Made by a program: the position numbers and the translations under genes
Shown: positions 1 through 11,806 of the stretch, in pieces
How the letters are laid out: each line of letters opens with the position of its first letter
Position numbering within the stretch: position 1 is the first letter of the stretch
The notes under the pieces: model-generated
Database searches by the model: none
Seen by the model: the letters and a program-made list of their open reading frames with translations, nothing else
Told to the model about the DNA's origin: nothing
Assembly (NCBI GenBank): GCA_022376465.1
Contig: JACDTU010000012.1
Coordinates: 434,001-498,000, forward strand
Source: Cubamyces lactineus
Taxonomy: Eukaryota > Basidiomycota > Agaricomycetes > Polyporales > Polyporaceae
DNA: 64,000 bases
Direction of reading: 5' to 3'

Positions 1-2891
1 CACGGACGGTGCTTGGCGCGCCGGAGAGTTGGAGTGCGGCCCTGCCCGGAGCGAGGGGTGAATGCTGTTCGTTGGCCGTGGCGGTAGCTGCGGCGTGAAA
101 TCCTGGGGGGTCGGACGAGGCACATCCTGTGAATGACGCGGGGAGGAGAGCGACATAGACTTCTGGTGTCTGCGAGGAGAACTTGGGACAGGAGGCGGCG
201 GCATGTTGGACACCTTCGTGTGCGTAGTACCGTACGATAGTGATGGGGCCCCTTCATTCAATGGTGCCGGCGGTAATGGCGGTGAGCCGGTTTGCGAGAA
301 TAGAACATTTGCGTTGGAAATGAGGTCCTCCATCAAAGAGTCCTGGACGCGGATAGGATGATAAGCCCAGACACGCCTCAGTGCATCGTGTGATACCATA
401 CCTTCAACGACTGGACGCTCAGCAAGTCTTGCCCCTTTTGTATCTCGTCTTCGCCAAAGATTACCGTCCCGAAGACAATTGCAAGATTCCTGGCATCCAT
501 CTTGTTCTTCTCCGAATGTGATGCTACTTTGGCAAGATGCTCAACTAGGGCCTTGAGAGTTGCCTGGTGGATAGCCGGCAGCCTCCGCATCTTCGACCGC
601 AGGACGGCGAAGTTAGTTGCAGCATGCTCATCTATACATTCGTCAACGGACGGAACCCTATAACGCGACGCGATGCGTACCGAAATCTTCCGTGTGCTGT
701 ATCCGTTCTGCCAATGGGAACTTGAAGACCGGTTCGGGAAGCTCACGGAGGTACATCTCGAATAGAAGGCCGGTCAAACTAAATCAAGCTTCTATATCCG
801 TCCAACATACCTTGAGGAACGATGACACGGAATACACATCGTCTGTGGTCGGATTGAATTGGAACGCGGCCTCGTTGCGTTCGATCTTGTGCTGCAGCTA
901 GAAAGCGAGCCAATACCGTCAGATCATAGAAGTACCTCATTGTCACCTGCAACTCACTTCCTGTACGGCGGCGTGCCTTCCCGAAACCTATGACACATAT
1001 GAAACTCCTTTCACTGTGATTCCCTCTAGAGAATAGCACTTACGCGATAGATCCCCTCGGCGTCCAGGCCACGCTGCTCGATGTCCTGGATACAAATCCG
1101 GACGATCTTCGGAATCTCGCCGTCGGGAAGCCCCCTTGCGGTGGCATAGTCCACCAGACTGACTCCGAATATCAGATCCTTACACTCGCCCACGTTGTAG
1201 TTGTAATAGTAGACCGGCTTGGGGGTCGCTGCCGCCAACATGCGCGGGATGTTCTCAGCGATTGCGGCGCTGTCTCGCTGTGGCGCAATCTTCTCGACCA
1301 TGCGTCGGCCATGTTCACATAGCTGGCTCTGGGTGGCGGCTGCAGCGCTGAGAAAGGGAGATGAGGGGTTACGTTAGTCACCTAGGAGTCTTACCTTTTG
1401 CTCAAGAATGAAACACCTACGTCAGATTGTCCACATACACTTCAAGGACTTTCTTGACCGTTTCAGAGGATTCGCGGATGAACGATTCAAGGGACTACGG
1501 CATGTCAATTACGCAGCAACCACTCGCTTACCGGGGGTCTGCCTACCTTGAAACCGGATTCGAGGATCTTCACTCGGCGTATACGAAGTGTCTCAAGCCA
1601 GTGGACAGCTTTCCGGTACTCCTTGTCTGCAGAAGGACCTCAACTGAGCACGCCACGAACGCCAGATTGAGACCGAAGCTACCGAGCACTGACCTGCATC
1701 CTCTGCCTCCCGCTTGGCCCGAACAGATCGGAGCGCGTTATCAGCGCGTCCGCCATCGCGCACATTTCCGCCCTTATCGAGGAACGTCATGAGCTGGTTC
1801 AGCTGCTTCTTGCCCTGATGCGCCAAGTCTTGCAGTGCGGTCGAAGTCGACGCCGAAGGTGATCGATTCCTATGCGCGCTCGCGCTCGTCGACGGGCGGC
1901 GGTCGAGCGGGCGCAGAGGCTGCGGGGCGGTGACCACAGGCCGGGAGCCATTGGCGCCGTGCGAATGCGGCTTGTTCAGAGGCGGCATGTGCTGGGAGTG
2001 GTGGTTGTCCGGTGGCGAAGTAGGTGAGAGGGGTGCCGCTGCTGCGGACCGATACTCCTGCGACGTCAATTGACAGTCAGTACCCCGCATCCTGGGGGAA
2101 AGTGCGGTTATCATATGTATTATGCACGGACTTCGGCTTCTTGGCACTTCTTGAGGTATGCTCGCTTCAGCCGCGGGAGAGTGTTCTCTGCGAAGTCGGC
2201 GTGTGCTGTGATAGCTTCCTTCAGGTCTTCCCGGACCCGTTTGCGGATCCGGTCTTGCTCCTCCTGTCGCATTCCACACATCTTGCATACCCAACCGCAT
2301 GTCCACACGACATGGCACGCACCTTGAAGTTCGCCAGGGGCTCGATGACATGGGCAACGAGGTTCTCAATGAAGGCTGTCCGCGTGCTTGCCTCTGACCC
2401 ATACACAGCTCGGACCGATCGTCGGGAACGGTATGTGAACATGGGAACGCACCTCGTTCAACGTTGTCGGTGATCTCGCCCCACGCGACGCGCGTCGTGC
2501 TGAGGTCAATTCGGTCGTCGAGATACGTATCGATAGACTTTGATTTCTGGTGAAGCCTGTTCAAGGCCGCCACACTAGACCCAACTCGCATGAGAGTGTG
2601 TCTGATACCGAGACCCGAGGACGACTTACTATTGCTCCTCTATCCGTTTCCTACACAAGCGTCCTATAAGTTCACGAGTAGCATAAGGCCATTGCAGTAG
2701 AGAGCGCACCGTTCTAGAAAGAATGCAAGGTAGGACTCGCTGAGGACCTTGATGTGCAGCTCAAACAGGTTCGTTGCGCTCTGCGCGGCGTCCATTGCGG
2801 GAGCCTTCGCGGCCGCGGCTGCGGCCTCCGCAGAGGAGGACATATCACTGTGTGCGGTTATGGTGGTAGCGGTGGAGGTAGTAGGAGACAA
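1..2891 (-). CDS. F-BAR and RhoGAP domain protein (Rgd1/Rga8-like), C-terminus cut by window edge
   Basis: This is a Rho-family GTPase-activating protein with a membrane-curving F-BAR domain, expected at cell tips or septa where it switches off Rho/Cdc42 GTPases. Exons read 2891-2710, 2650-2630, 2574-2453, 2393-2323, 2263-2132, 2057-1694, 1626-1547, 1494-1421, 1347-1044, 987-958, 897-811, 756-681, 631-402 and 342 to the edge; all phases join, giving about 705 residues. The F-BAR part includes ESYLAFFLERKRIEEQYV and LKEAITAHADFAENTLPRLK. A Ser/Pro-rich linker follows. The RhoGAP domain starts at FGVSLVDYATARGLPDG, with the arginine-finger region DAEGIYRVSG and later LPAIHQATLKALVEHL and MDARNLAIVFG. 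The last exon is Ser/Pro-rich and still open at base 1. Exon 2 is a 21-nt microexon encoding KRIEEQ. The family is secure; the exact start Met (2891 or a nearby in-frame Met) is less so. Confidence 0.88.
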
Positions 2892-4043
2892 AGCTGCCGA
2901 AGATGGTCGTAGAGGAGGGTCTGTGCAGAAGTGTGAACGCTAACTCCTCCAAGTCCGAGTCCAAGGCGTCTTGCGGAGATCAACTGCATCCATCTCCCAC
3001 GTGTACAGACGTCACACTCAGTGACGCGCGCGTCGCGTCGCGTATCGCGATAGATTGGATAGGCGCCCATTCCCCACTCGAAGTCCTTCAATTGCAAGCC
3101 ACTCTTTTGTTATTTCAGCCCGCTTGTTTAGTAGCTGTTCCGCTACTCATCCACTTGGGTCTCTCCTGGCATGTACACTGCAGACGTTATGGCCAGAATA
3201 GGCCGAGTCTGGTACACAACTTGAAACTTGCGGTCACGCTCGTCCGACTCCGAGCTAAAGCGCACCAGCACTTACTATCTGAGTGCGACTAGCGATGGAG
3301 ATCCACCACCGCCTACGCCAAATTGCAGGCCAAATCTCGTATGATGGCACATCCCAAACAGCAGACACAGCCATTCAATATTGCGCCCATACGAGCGCGC
3401 GAAGCGGTGGAGTGCGGGGTTGATGTCATGCCTTGATGTCATGCCATGCATATACCTCGTACAACTGCGCAATTCGTCTGAACGCCTCAACCCACAAAAC
3501 CGACCTATGAAGCCGGGCGCGCCGGAGAAAGTTCTGTAGAAGTCTAACCTGTAACATTGAGGTCTTAGAGGACGAATGGGGCGATACCTGATAGCGTCGA
3601 CGTTGGTTCTCAGCCGCAACGACGACTCCTGCAGCTACACTCATTCGGAGAATCGAACTCGTACTGAATATCAATTAGATCCTCGTCTCGGAGGGGGCGC
3701 CGTGAGCGCACCGCGCAATCTTATACGTACATCATCGCAAGCGATCATACTAGGAAGAAGCGGAAGAAGTCATGACGAGAAGGGGAGGGGTAAAAGTCCT
3801 AGATGTACACGTGCATCGAGCCCGATAGCTCAGAGGGGAGCGACACAAGTCATTACCTACAGTACATACATCATACACGCCGCCGGCCACCATGCGCGTA
3901 CTAGTCAATCAAGAAGAGGGCGGGGCGCGGGCGTGATGAGAATGATGACCGAGTCCAATAGCTTGGGAGATAGTGAAGACGAGAGGAGTTACCAGTACGT
4001 CAATGAGGGAGTACCTCGGGGAACCGGTCCGACGTACTGTGTA
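2892..4043. other. Intergenic, about 1.15 kb
   Basis: This gap holds the upstream region of the RhoGAP gene and the 3' flank of the STE20-like kinase. Short minus-strand frames around 3275-3674 have no recognisable domain and no convincing splice continuation. I see no tRNA, repeat or mobile element. Confidence 0.5.
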
Positions 4044-6158
4044 TCATGACCGTCCCTGCTTTGAATCTACACACGCGGGGAAGTCAGCTCAGGTTCACAT
4101 GCGAACGAAAGCGAATACTCACAAGACACGGTCCGACTCGCAGTCCGCGCGAGCACGCTCCCAAATGTCTTCTTCAGCGTAGGCTGAGGCGGCGGCAGCA
4201 CGGGAGCGTCCTTCCCCTCCTTGTCCGATTCGGACTCCCGATCGAACTTGCCCGCGAGCTTCCGCCACAGGCGCACCGGCTGCGATTTTGCGTTGCCCAT
4301 GAACGACGATGGGGGCGTGGACGGTCCGGAAGGCGAGCTCGCAGACGACATCGCTGAAGCCGATGAGCGTGACGAGCGCGAGGGGGACGTCGATAGCGTC
4401 GGAGCAGGTGCAGGACGCTCGGGTGTCGCGCGCTTGGGGCTGATGGCAATCCCGCGCACGGCCTCCCCATCCTCGTCCGACTCGTCCGATACCGAGACGG
4501 GTATGACGACCTCCTTGATAGAGTCAATCGTGTGGTGTTGCTCCTCGTCGCGGTGGTGTCTTCCGGCGTGCAAGGACTGACTCGACCCGGAACGACTCCG
4601 AGCGTGGCCATGTAGAGCGCGCGAAAGGCTGCTCCGATGCCGCGCGCGGATGCGCAGGGCATACGCCTCCGCCTGGCTGTGACCGGCAATCCCGGCGTGG
4701 TCTCCGTCGTCGCTGTCGTCCCCGGGGGCACCTCCGCCGCCGCCCTCGGGAGGAGGGCCATGTCCGCCGTTCGCCTCACCGTCCTCCATCTCAAACACGC
4801 TCTCAGGCGGCACTGCGCTCTTGGGGCGATGCGGGCGGCCGTAGACAGACGTCGTGGGCGAACCAGGCAGACTTGACGAGAAGTCCCAGCTGTCCATCGT
4901 AGCGTGCGTATGAATCGAAGGCTGCTTCCGGCGCTCCTGGCGCTGCGTGAGCGGCGGGAGACCCTTCAGTATGGTGCTGCACAAGTAGCTCGGCTTCCGC
5001 GCGTTCTTGAAGAAGTTCATCTGGAGCAACTCTGCCGCGCTCGGCCGCTTCGTGGGGTCCTTGTTCAGACATAGCGCGACGATGTCCGCAAACGCGCTCG
5101 AGTACCGGTGCGGGCCCGTATCGCGCTCGAGCTTTGGGGGTGCGTCCGTGACCGTCATCAGCAGCACCTTGTGCGGATCCATGCGGGACCGCGGTGCGCG
5201 TCCCTGGGAAAGCTCGATCGCGGTGATGCCGAACGACCAGATATCGGCAGAAGCGTCGTACTGCTTGCCGTTGATGACCTCGGGTGCCATCCAGCACGGC
5301 GTGCCCACAAAGGACTTGCGTTTCCCGAGAATCGACGGCCGGTGCACGGGCGACACGGGTTGCGGACGTGCATGCGCATGGCGCGAGACCGGCTCGAAGT
5401 TGATCGTGCGCGACTTCGCGGCTGCAGGCGTGGGGGATTCTTCGTGGTCCCAGAGGAACGCGGCGACACCGAGGTCGCCTAGCAGCACGGTGCCGTCATC
5501 ATCGATGAGCAGATTTGCCGCCTTGACGTCCCTGTGGATGAGGCCGTTGATGTGGAGATAGCTACGCGGCGGTTCGGGTGATCGGACAGAGCCCGGGGAA
5601 CTAGTCGGTGAGAATGCAACAAAAGAGACGATGACCCTCACTTTAGACCCTGGAGCGCTTGCTTCAGGATGCAGCGCACGACCTCTTCTTCGAGCCCTGC
5701 AGGCCAGGCGTAGCGCATGACGTCTGCGACGCTCCCTGCGTTCATGAGACGCATGGCGATGTAGAGCTTGTGACCGTCGACCCAGGAACCGCGTACGCGG
5801 AGGACGTTCGGGTGCTTCGATAATGACATGAGTTGTGTCTCGTTTTGAAGAAGGCGGAGGGCGCTGGGTGGGAGGCGGTCGAGGTCGAGAACCTTGAGGG
5901 CGCAGGCGATAGGAAGGCCGCCATCTGCAGGTTGGTATTGGGCGGCGTAGACGATGGAAGAGGCCCCGAAGCCGATGGGAGGGCCGATGGTGTAGTCGGA
6001 GGAGTTGTTACTGCATTGCATGGTGTCGTTCAGGGCGAGATTTCGCGGAGTGACGGAGAGAGAAGGGGCTAAGGACTCTGTACGCACCTGTATAACTGCC
6101 ACTCGTCCTCAACAGCCCCGATAAACTTCCTCGTAAGATGTTCGGTGACGGCGTTCAT
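4044..6158 (-). CDS. STE20-family protein kinase, OSR1/SPAK (FRAY)-like
   Basis: This is a Ser/Thr kinase of the germinal-centre/STE20 group, which act as upstream signalling kinases. Exons read 6158-6088, 6010-5642, 5561-4123 and 4066-4044, giving 633 residues with consistent phases. The start ATG at 6158 leads into EWQLYSNNSSDYTIGPPIG, so the glycine loop IGFGASSIVYA follows at once. The beta-3 lysine is in CALKVLDLD, the catalytic loop is HRDVKAANLL, the Mg motif is DLG rather than DFG, and the activation end is VGTPCWMAPEV. About 40 extra residues rich in Pro and Arg sit between DLG and the GTP motif. After the kinase domain comes a roughly 330-residue Ser/Arg/Glu-rich tail with no domain I recognise. 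The final 8-residue exon is less certain: reading through gives a different short C-terminus ending at 4067. Confidence 0.88.
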
Positions 6159-8670
6159 CCTGACACCTGCAGGAGAGCTTTCAGGCGGAGAGAGGAGTAT
6201 AACGGACAGGCGGGAAGACGAGCACTATAGACCAGCGGACGATGGTGGAAGAATGAAAGCAAGATAGGGCATGATCAGCCACCGCGCGCATTGGGTTGTG
6301 GCTTAAGCAGCCTCGCGACGCCGGCCCACGCGCGTAAGAGTTTCTTACGCGGCGCTTATTGATGGTCAAGCCGCCCTTTGAGTTGTGATTGCCGCAAACG
6401 TGCGTGCCACCGTGCGCTGTCAGCCGTGCGGTCTGTGCCTCGTCCTTCGCCAGGGGTTGGTTGCGGCGGCGTCGGGGGCGTCGAACTCTGGCTGGCGGGA
6501 AACGTACACGCAGAGAGTTCAGGGGCGTGTTTTGAGAAAGACGAAGAATGCGCAGGATGTTGCGTGCGCGTAGCAGAGTTCTGCAACACGCCAAGCACGA
6601 GCCTCGCTCTCCTCCAGCCATTTCTCGGCACACCAAGTGGGGCGCTATCCCCTCGTCGGCCGGCTTGTGATTTCTCATCCCTTCATCTGGGCCATCATTC
6701 CTTTTCCCGCTACTCAACGCCGCAGCACTTTGCACAGAGCCGTGCACATTTGGGAAACGGAACTGCGAATTGCGTCCATGGCTTCGCGCGCTTCTCCTGT
6801 CCCATGCACACGAAGATCCGACAGACTTAGCAGCGTACAATCTACTTCCTTCCTTCGACTTCGCGTCTCGGTCTCCGTCGCGTTCCTGGCGGCTTCGCAT
6901 CTCTTCCCGGACGAGCTGATCTCTCTCAGATGTGCCCCAGAAGCAGGCGTGTTCGCCGCTCGATGCTCGCGCCATGCGCACTCCGCCCTGCTCACGTAGC
7001 CACCGTCCATCACACGATCGCTCATCGTCGCGTCTGCCGCCACCGTAGAGATCCTCAGTCTGTTTCTCGCCCGTGCGAAGGCTTCATGAACAGCGCTGTA
7101 CGAAACCAGAGTGGCTTTGAAGCACAAGTCAGCTGCGAGCATGGGCGAGGCCATCGTCCTGGTCAAACCCGGATCCCCGCTAATGGCGCCCTAGCATCCC
7201 GAGGTGCGTCTTCGTGAATCCGCTCCGCTCAGTCAAGTGGCCATGATCCTCTTGATCTCGCACGGCAACGGCAAGCGGTCGTCTGCACGTCGGACGGAGC
7301 TCGGTCAATTCAGTGAGGCGGCCACATGCATTATCGGAGGACTTGAGTAAGAGGGCGGCGATAAGCGATGAATGCCCTCGCATACTGGCTTCGGTGCGAG
7401 CGAGCGAGCGGATGTGTGAGCCCTGCGAGTCCTGTGGGCTCCGGGGTGCTAAGACTTCCCCGAGTGCGATATCAATGCACAAGACCCGACGCAGAGCCCG
7501 CACGGCGCGGAGTGGTCGGACCTGACATCCTGAACACCGCGCCTCGGGTGTTCAAGTGACTGCAGCGTGTCGCGGTGCCGGCCCACGCTGAGATTCCGGT
7601 GCGGAAGGGGCAAGGACTTCGAGAAAAAGCCGTCAATGACGAAATAGGCAAGCGTAGCGTTCGGCCTTGCTGGGCCTGTAAGTAGCTGCTCACATAGTTG
7701 ACCTGGTCCTCGTGAGCGCACCCCTTCCGTAGAGCCTAGAGAGCAAGTGCCTTGGCCACGAATGCGCATTCGTACAATGCACGGAAATAGCATCTACGAG
7801 GCGTACGTATTGGCGTAGCGATGTGGAGTCCGCTTTCATGCGACGACGGAAAACGGTTTCCGCCGCAAAGCCCGCATCCCCATATAGCGAAAACAATCGA
7901 AACGATACCTGAGCGAGCGCATCGATGCTTGGTATTCTTTATAGGCGTTCCTTAAGGCCGCAGGCTTTGTCAGAGCTCAGGCGTCCGGGGCGAAGTTGGA
8001 GGCATAATTGAAAGCGACCGACAAAAAGTGAAGGCGAGCCAATCACCCGCCGGTAGTTGGGCGGCCGTCGGGGGGTTGAAGGTTGTGCAGCGGGTGGGGG
8101 TTACGGAAGTCGGGATCGATCGTCGCCGGGGGGCTCGCACGGACGACTGCTGAAGAAAATCTGCGGTCGGCGCGCGAGCTCGTTTTTCCTGCGGGGTTCA
8201 GGGCAAAGAGACACAAGCATGAAGCGGCGGGCGGGGCAGAGTCGGGAAGGTACGGGGAAGGAGATGAACATGAGCCACCAAATGTCCACCCATGTCCACC
8301 AAAGAGGTGCCAGATGAACACAGCGGAAGATGGTGTTCGGAGGTTGCGATGGCTGCCATATGGGAGGTTCGGATGAGTACGGTGCGAGCTGGAGATAACG
8401 GGGAGGCGATGTGGAATCGGCCGAGCCACGGTTACGTAAGAGGCCCAAGCGGGAAGGAGCCCGGAATTTTCCCGGCTAATCCTTGGGTCGTGATTGGCTG
8501 AGGAAGAGTTGCGATAAGGAATCTGAGATCGCATAGCCTGAAATGGAATGCTGATGTAAGGGCTAGGGTGGCAGAGAGGGGGAGAGGCGTTGGGTTGATA
8601 TCTGCGCACTTGGACGAGGCGACAGCTGTGTTCTGTCTCTTCCTCCTTCCCTCCTCCCACTCCGCTTTAC
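6159..8670. other. Divergent intergenic region, 2.5 kb
   Basis: This is the longest non-coding stretch, lying between the divergent starts of the STE20-like kinase (minus) and SRPK (plus). Several open frames (for example 6181-6981 and 8043-8660, both minus) are Arg/Ser/Pro-rich with no domain or splice logic and look like GC-driven chance frames. The last 100 bases before 8671 are pyrimidine-rich, as expected of a leader. Nothing else is supported. Confidence 0.5.
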
Positions 8671-11600
8671 ATGGCTCCGAAGCAGCCCTGCGCAAAGTAC
8701 CAATACGTCGTCACCTCTTCTGGTCCGAAGATCGTCCCCGTCCCAGATGCTTGCTCAAAGGACGAGGAGTCTCCCGCTGACTACAACGCTGGAGGTTATC
8801 TCCAGGTCAAGATAAACGACACGTTCAAGGACGGCCGCTACCTCGTCCTCCGGAAGCTAGGGTACGTCCCCTTCTTCGCCACCCTTCACCCCCACATCGG
8901 TTTCTGCCGCTACTTTGTGGGGGGATAGCCGCCATGGACGCGACACTCACCTCACGCGACCGCCAGATGGGGCCATTTCTCCACCGTATGGCTCGTCAAG
9001 GATAACCAGTACGTGTCTTTCCTATCAGATCCATCTGTCTCTCCTCTTTTCCTTTCTCTGCATCCTCCTTGCCTGCACGATCCGGCCTGAAGGGCCGAGG
9101 TCGTCCCGAACGTTGCTCTCGTATGGACGCTATGGACTCGCCTCCTGTACTGGCATATCGCCACCCCGTCTGTCCTTTGTCGCGTCATTGCCAATATATG
9201 GTGTCTCCTGCCATATGCGTCCGGTTTTGTTGCAAGCTCAATGCACAGCGCACGCTGTCCTCCTTGGTTCGTATCGCGCCGGAACTGTCTTCCGGTCATG
9301 GAAGCGCGCAAGCCTGTCATTGCGTCCCGCATGCATTATGCCTCATACCCGCAACGTTTGTGGCCAGCTCGCAAGAATCTCACATATATCTCTCTATTGC
9401 CATCTGCTTACGACAGTGCTGACGATCCTCTTGATTTAACAGTAAGAACCGCCATTCTGCTCTCAAAGTCGTCAAGTCTGCTGGCCGATATGCCGAAACC
9501 GCACGCGACGAAATCAAGCTCCTGCGTCAAGTAATGGACGCGAACCCATTACATATTGGCCGGAATCACATCGTCTCCTTCCTTGACCATTTCGAACACA
9601 ATGGCCCCGACGATAAACACATTTGCTTGGTGTTCGAGCCATTAGGCGAGAATCTACTTGCCTTGATTGAGCGCCACAAGAAGACCGGTGTAGCGGTTGA
9701 TCTTGTACGCGTGATTGCGAAGCAGATGCTCCTTGGGCTGCAATATCTGCACGACGAGTGTGACCTTGTGCACACAGACATCAAGCCCGAGAATATCCGT
9801 ACGTGAACACTTTCAGCGTCGCGAGGTTATCAGAACCTAATATATACCGCATACAGTCATTTCGATACCCGATGTCGAGGCGCATATACAAGCGGAACTT
9901 TCCCGCTCGCCTTCGCCCACATGCAGGAAGGTTGCTGTGCCTCCGAAGCAGCTCACGCGAGCAACCATTGCGATACCTCAGCGGAAGGCCGGCCGCGAGA
10001 AGCAGGTGCAGATCTTTGACTCGCAGCCGCTTCCCAGTCCCTCCTCCTACAGCTGCCCGAACTCCCCTGCGCGGCTTAGCTACATCTCCCGCGTTGCTTC
10101 AGCCCAGAGCGCATCTGCCGCGTTCGCCTCTTCATCTGTGAAGAGCATGAATGCGATTCGGCGCAAGAGCGTAAGCAAGCTCGCACTGTCGAGCAGCCAC
10201 TTCAAGTCGGGCGCGTCGACGCCTGACACATCAGACGAGTCGAGCGGAAGCGGAAGTTCCGGTTCTGCGTCTGGCTATGACTCTGTGCTCGTCTCTTCTA
10301 GCCTTGCGACTAGTGTGAGCAACGATACGCCGCCGACCTCCATCAACAGCTTGGCGGGCGGCCTGAGCAAGCTCACGCTAGGCGACTCTGCAAAGGGCAA
10401 GGGCAGGGCCGTCGAACCGTGCACTTGCACTTGTGGTGGCGAACGGAGCTCTTTGGATGCGAGCGAGTCGCCCGACTTCAAACCCACGCAGCATCCCATC
10501 CGGCCCGCAGCCGGCCCATCACTACTCTCCCAGACCGCCCCTGCCAATCTAACCCCCCAACGCTCCGCCTCTACCTGCTCACAACATCCCGATTCCCCTT
10601 CCGCCGCCCTCACACAACTCACCTCAGTTGACGCTGCCGATGCGGACTCCGAGCTCTACTCGCCCTTACCTCCCCCTCTCCCTATATCTATCAAGATCGC
10701 AGACCTAGGAAACGCGACGCCGACGACGAAGCACTACACGGAAGATATCCAGACACGACAGTACCGTGCGCCGGAGGCGATCGTGGGACGATCAGACTGG
10801 GGTGCAACGGCGGACATCTGGTCCGTGGCGTGCGTCGTGTTCGAGTTGCTCACTGCGGAGTACCTCTTCGACCCGCAGAGCCAGGGCGACCTGTTTGGCA
10901 AGGACGACGACCACATCGCGCAGATCATCGAGCTCCTCGGCGACTTTGGCGAGACCAAGTGGGGCGGGCGGTTCAGCAGGGAGCTTTTCGACAGTTCAGG
11001 TAAGCGTCGGAGTCCTTCTGCTATCCTCTTTGTACTCTGCGTTTTGTTGTGCTTTGTTGGGACGCTGCTTCGAATACGGGGTGATGCTGCGGCAGATCCT
11101 GTCTCTTGAGCACCGTTGCACTCCTGATTGGGGTACCTGTTCGGTGGTGGCACGTGCGTGAGCGCGAGGTACCAGTTGTGTACTGCGTTCGGGGGCTGCT
11201 ATTTTGCGGTTGCTCGCGTTGCCAGGCGCCGTGAGTCGTGGTGCGACCGCCCCGGTGATGCACGAGGTTTCACGCAATCCAGCGAGAGCGAGGCTTTCAG
11301 AGTGCCTATCTGGGTCAGCTCGCAGCGACAGGCCGTGTTTCGATGCAGGCCTTTTGTTCTCTCCGTATTGGTGGCGTGCGTTTCGGCGGCGTGATGTGAT
11401 TCGTTGCGATAACATGGCACTTACTGACTATCCGTTTCTATTTCCGCTTTCCCTGCTTCCCTGCTATGCCTGGCAACCTCTCCCTGCATCGACAACGCGA
11501 CACTTGACGAACCCGACATGACGCACCTCGCGCGGTACCCCTTAATGTCCAATCTTCTCTTTCCCCGCAATCTCGTATCAAACACGATCAGGCGCGCTGC

Positions 11601-11806
11601 GGTATATTAAGAACCTGAAGCCGTGGCCGCTCAAGCGCGTCATGGTCGAGAAGTACCTCTGGAATGAGCGTGACGCGGAGGCCTTGTGCTCGTTCTTGGA
11701 GCCTATGCTTGTCATTGACCACCGCAAGCGCGCACATGCGCGCGACATGGTCAACCATCCTTGGCTCGAGGTCGATCCCCTAAGCGAGGACCTCTGGGGA
11801 TGGTGA
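8671..11806 (+). CDS. SR-protein kinase (SRPK; Sky1/Dsk1-like)
   Basis: This kinase family phosphorylates Arg/Ser-rich splicing and mRNA-export factors. Exons read 8671-8861, 8967-9008, 9443-9798, 9857-10999 and 11592-11806, giving 648 residues. The N-terminus carries the SRPK pattern NAGGYLQVKINDTF then [20 protein letters not shown]; the catalytic loop is HTDIKPENI, and the Mg motif is IKIADLGNA, both typical of SRPKs. A spacer of about 275 residues, rich in Ser, splits the kinase core between HTDIKPENI and IADLGNA, as known for the family. The C-terminus ends in HPWLEVDPLSEDLWGW. Introns 2 (434 nt) and 4 (592 nt) are many times longer than the others in the window. The RNA-binding protein gene just downstream is a plausible kind of target, but that link is only inference. 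Confidence 0.95.

Noticed and set aside
3818..3845. tRNA-like start with an A-box-like TAGCTCAGAGG
   Set aside because: No B box or matching acceptor stem follows within tRNA distance, so it is a chance match.
6181..6981. 266-residue minus-strand open frame upstream of the STE20-like kinase
   Set aside because: It is Arg/Ser-rich with no domain and no splice logic, and its reverse and other frames are equally open, as expected in GC-rich promoter sequence.
8043..8660. 205-residue minus-strand frame before the SRPK start
   Set aside because: It is low-complexity, overlaps the pyrimidine-rich SRPK leader on the opposite strand and shows no family motif.
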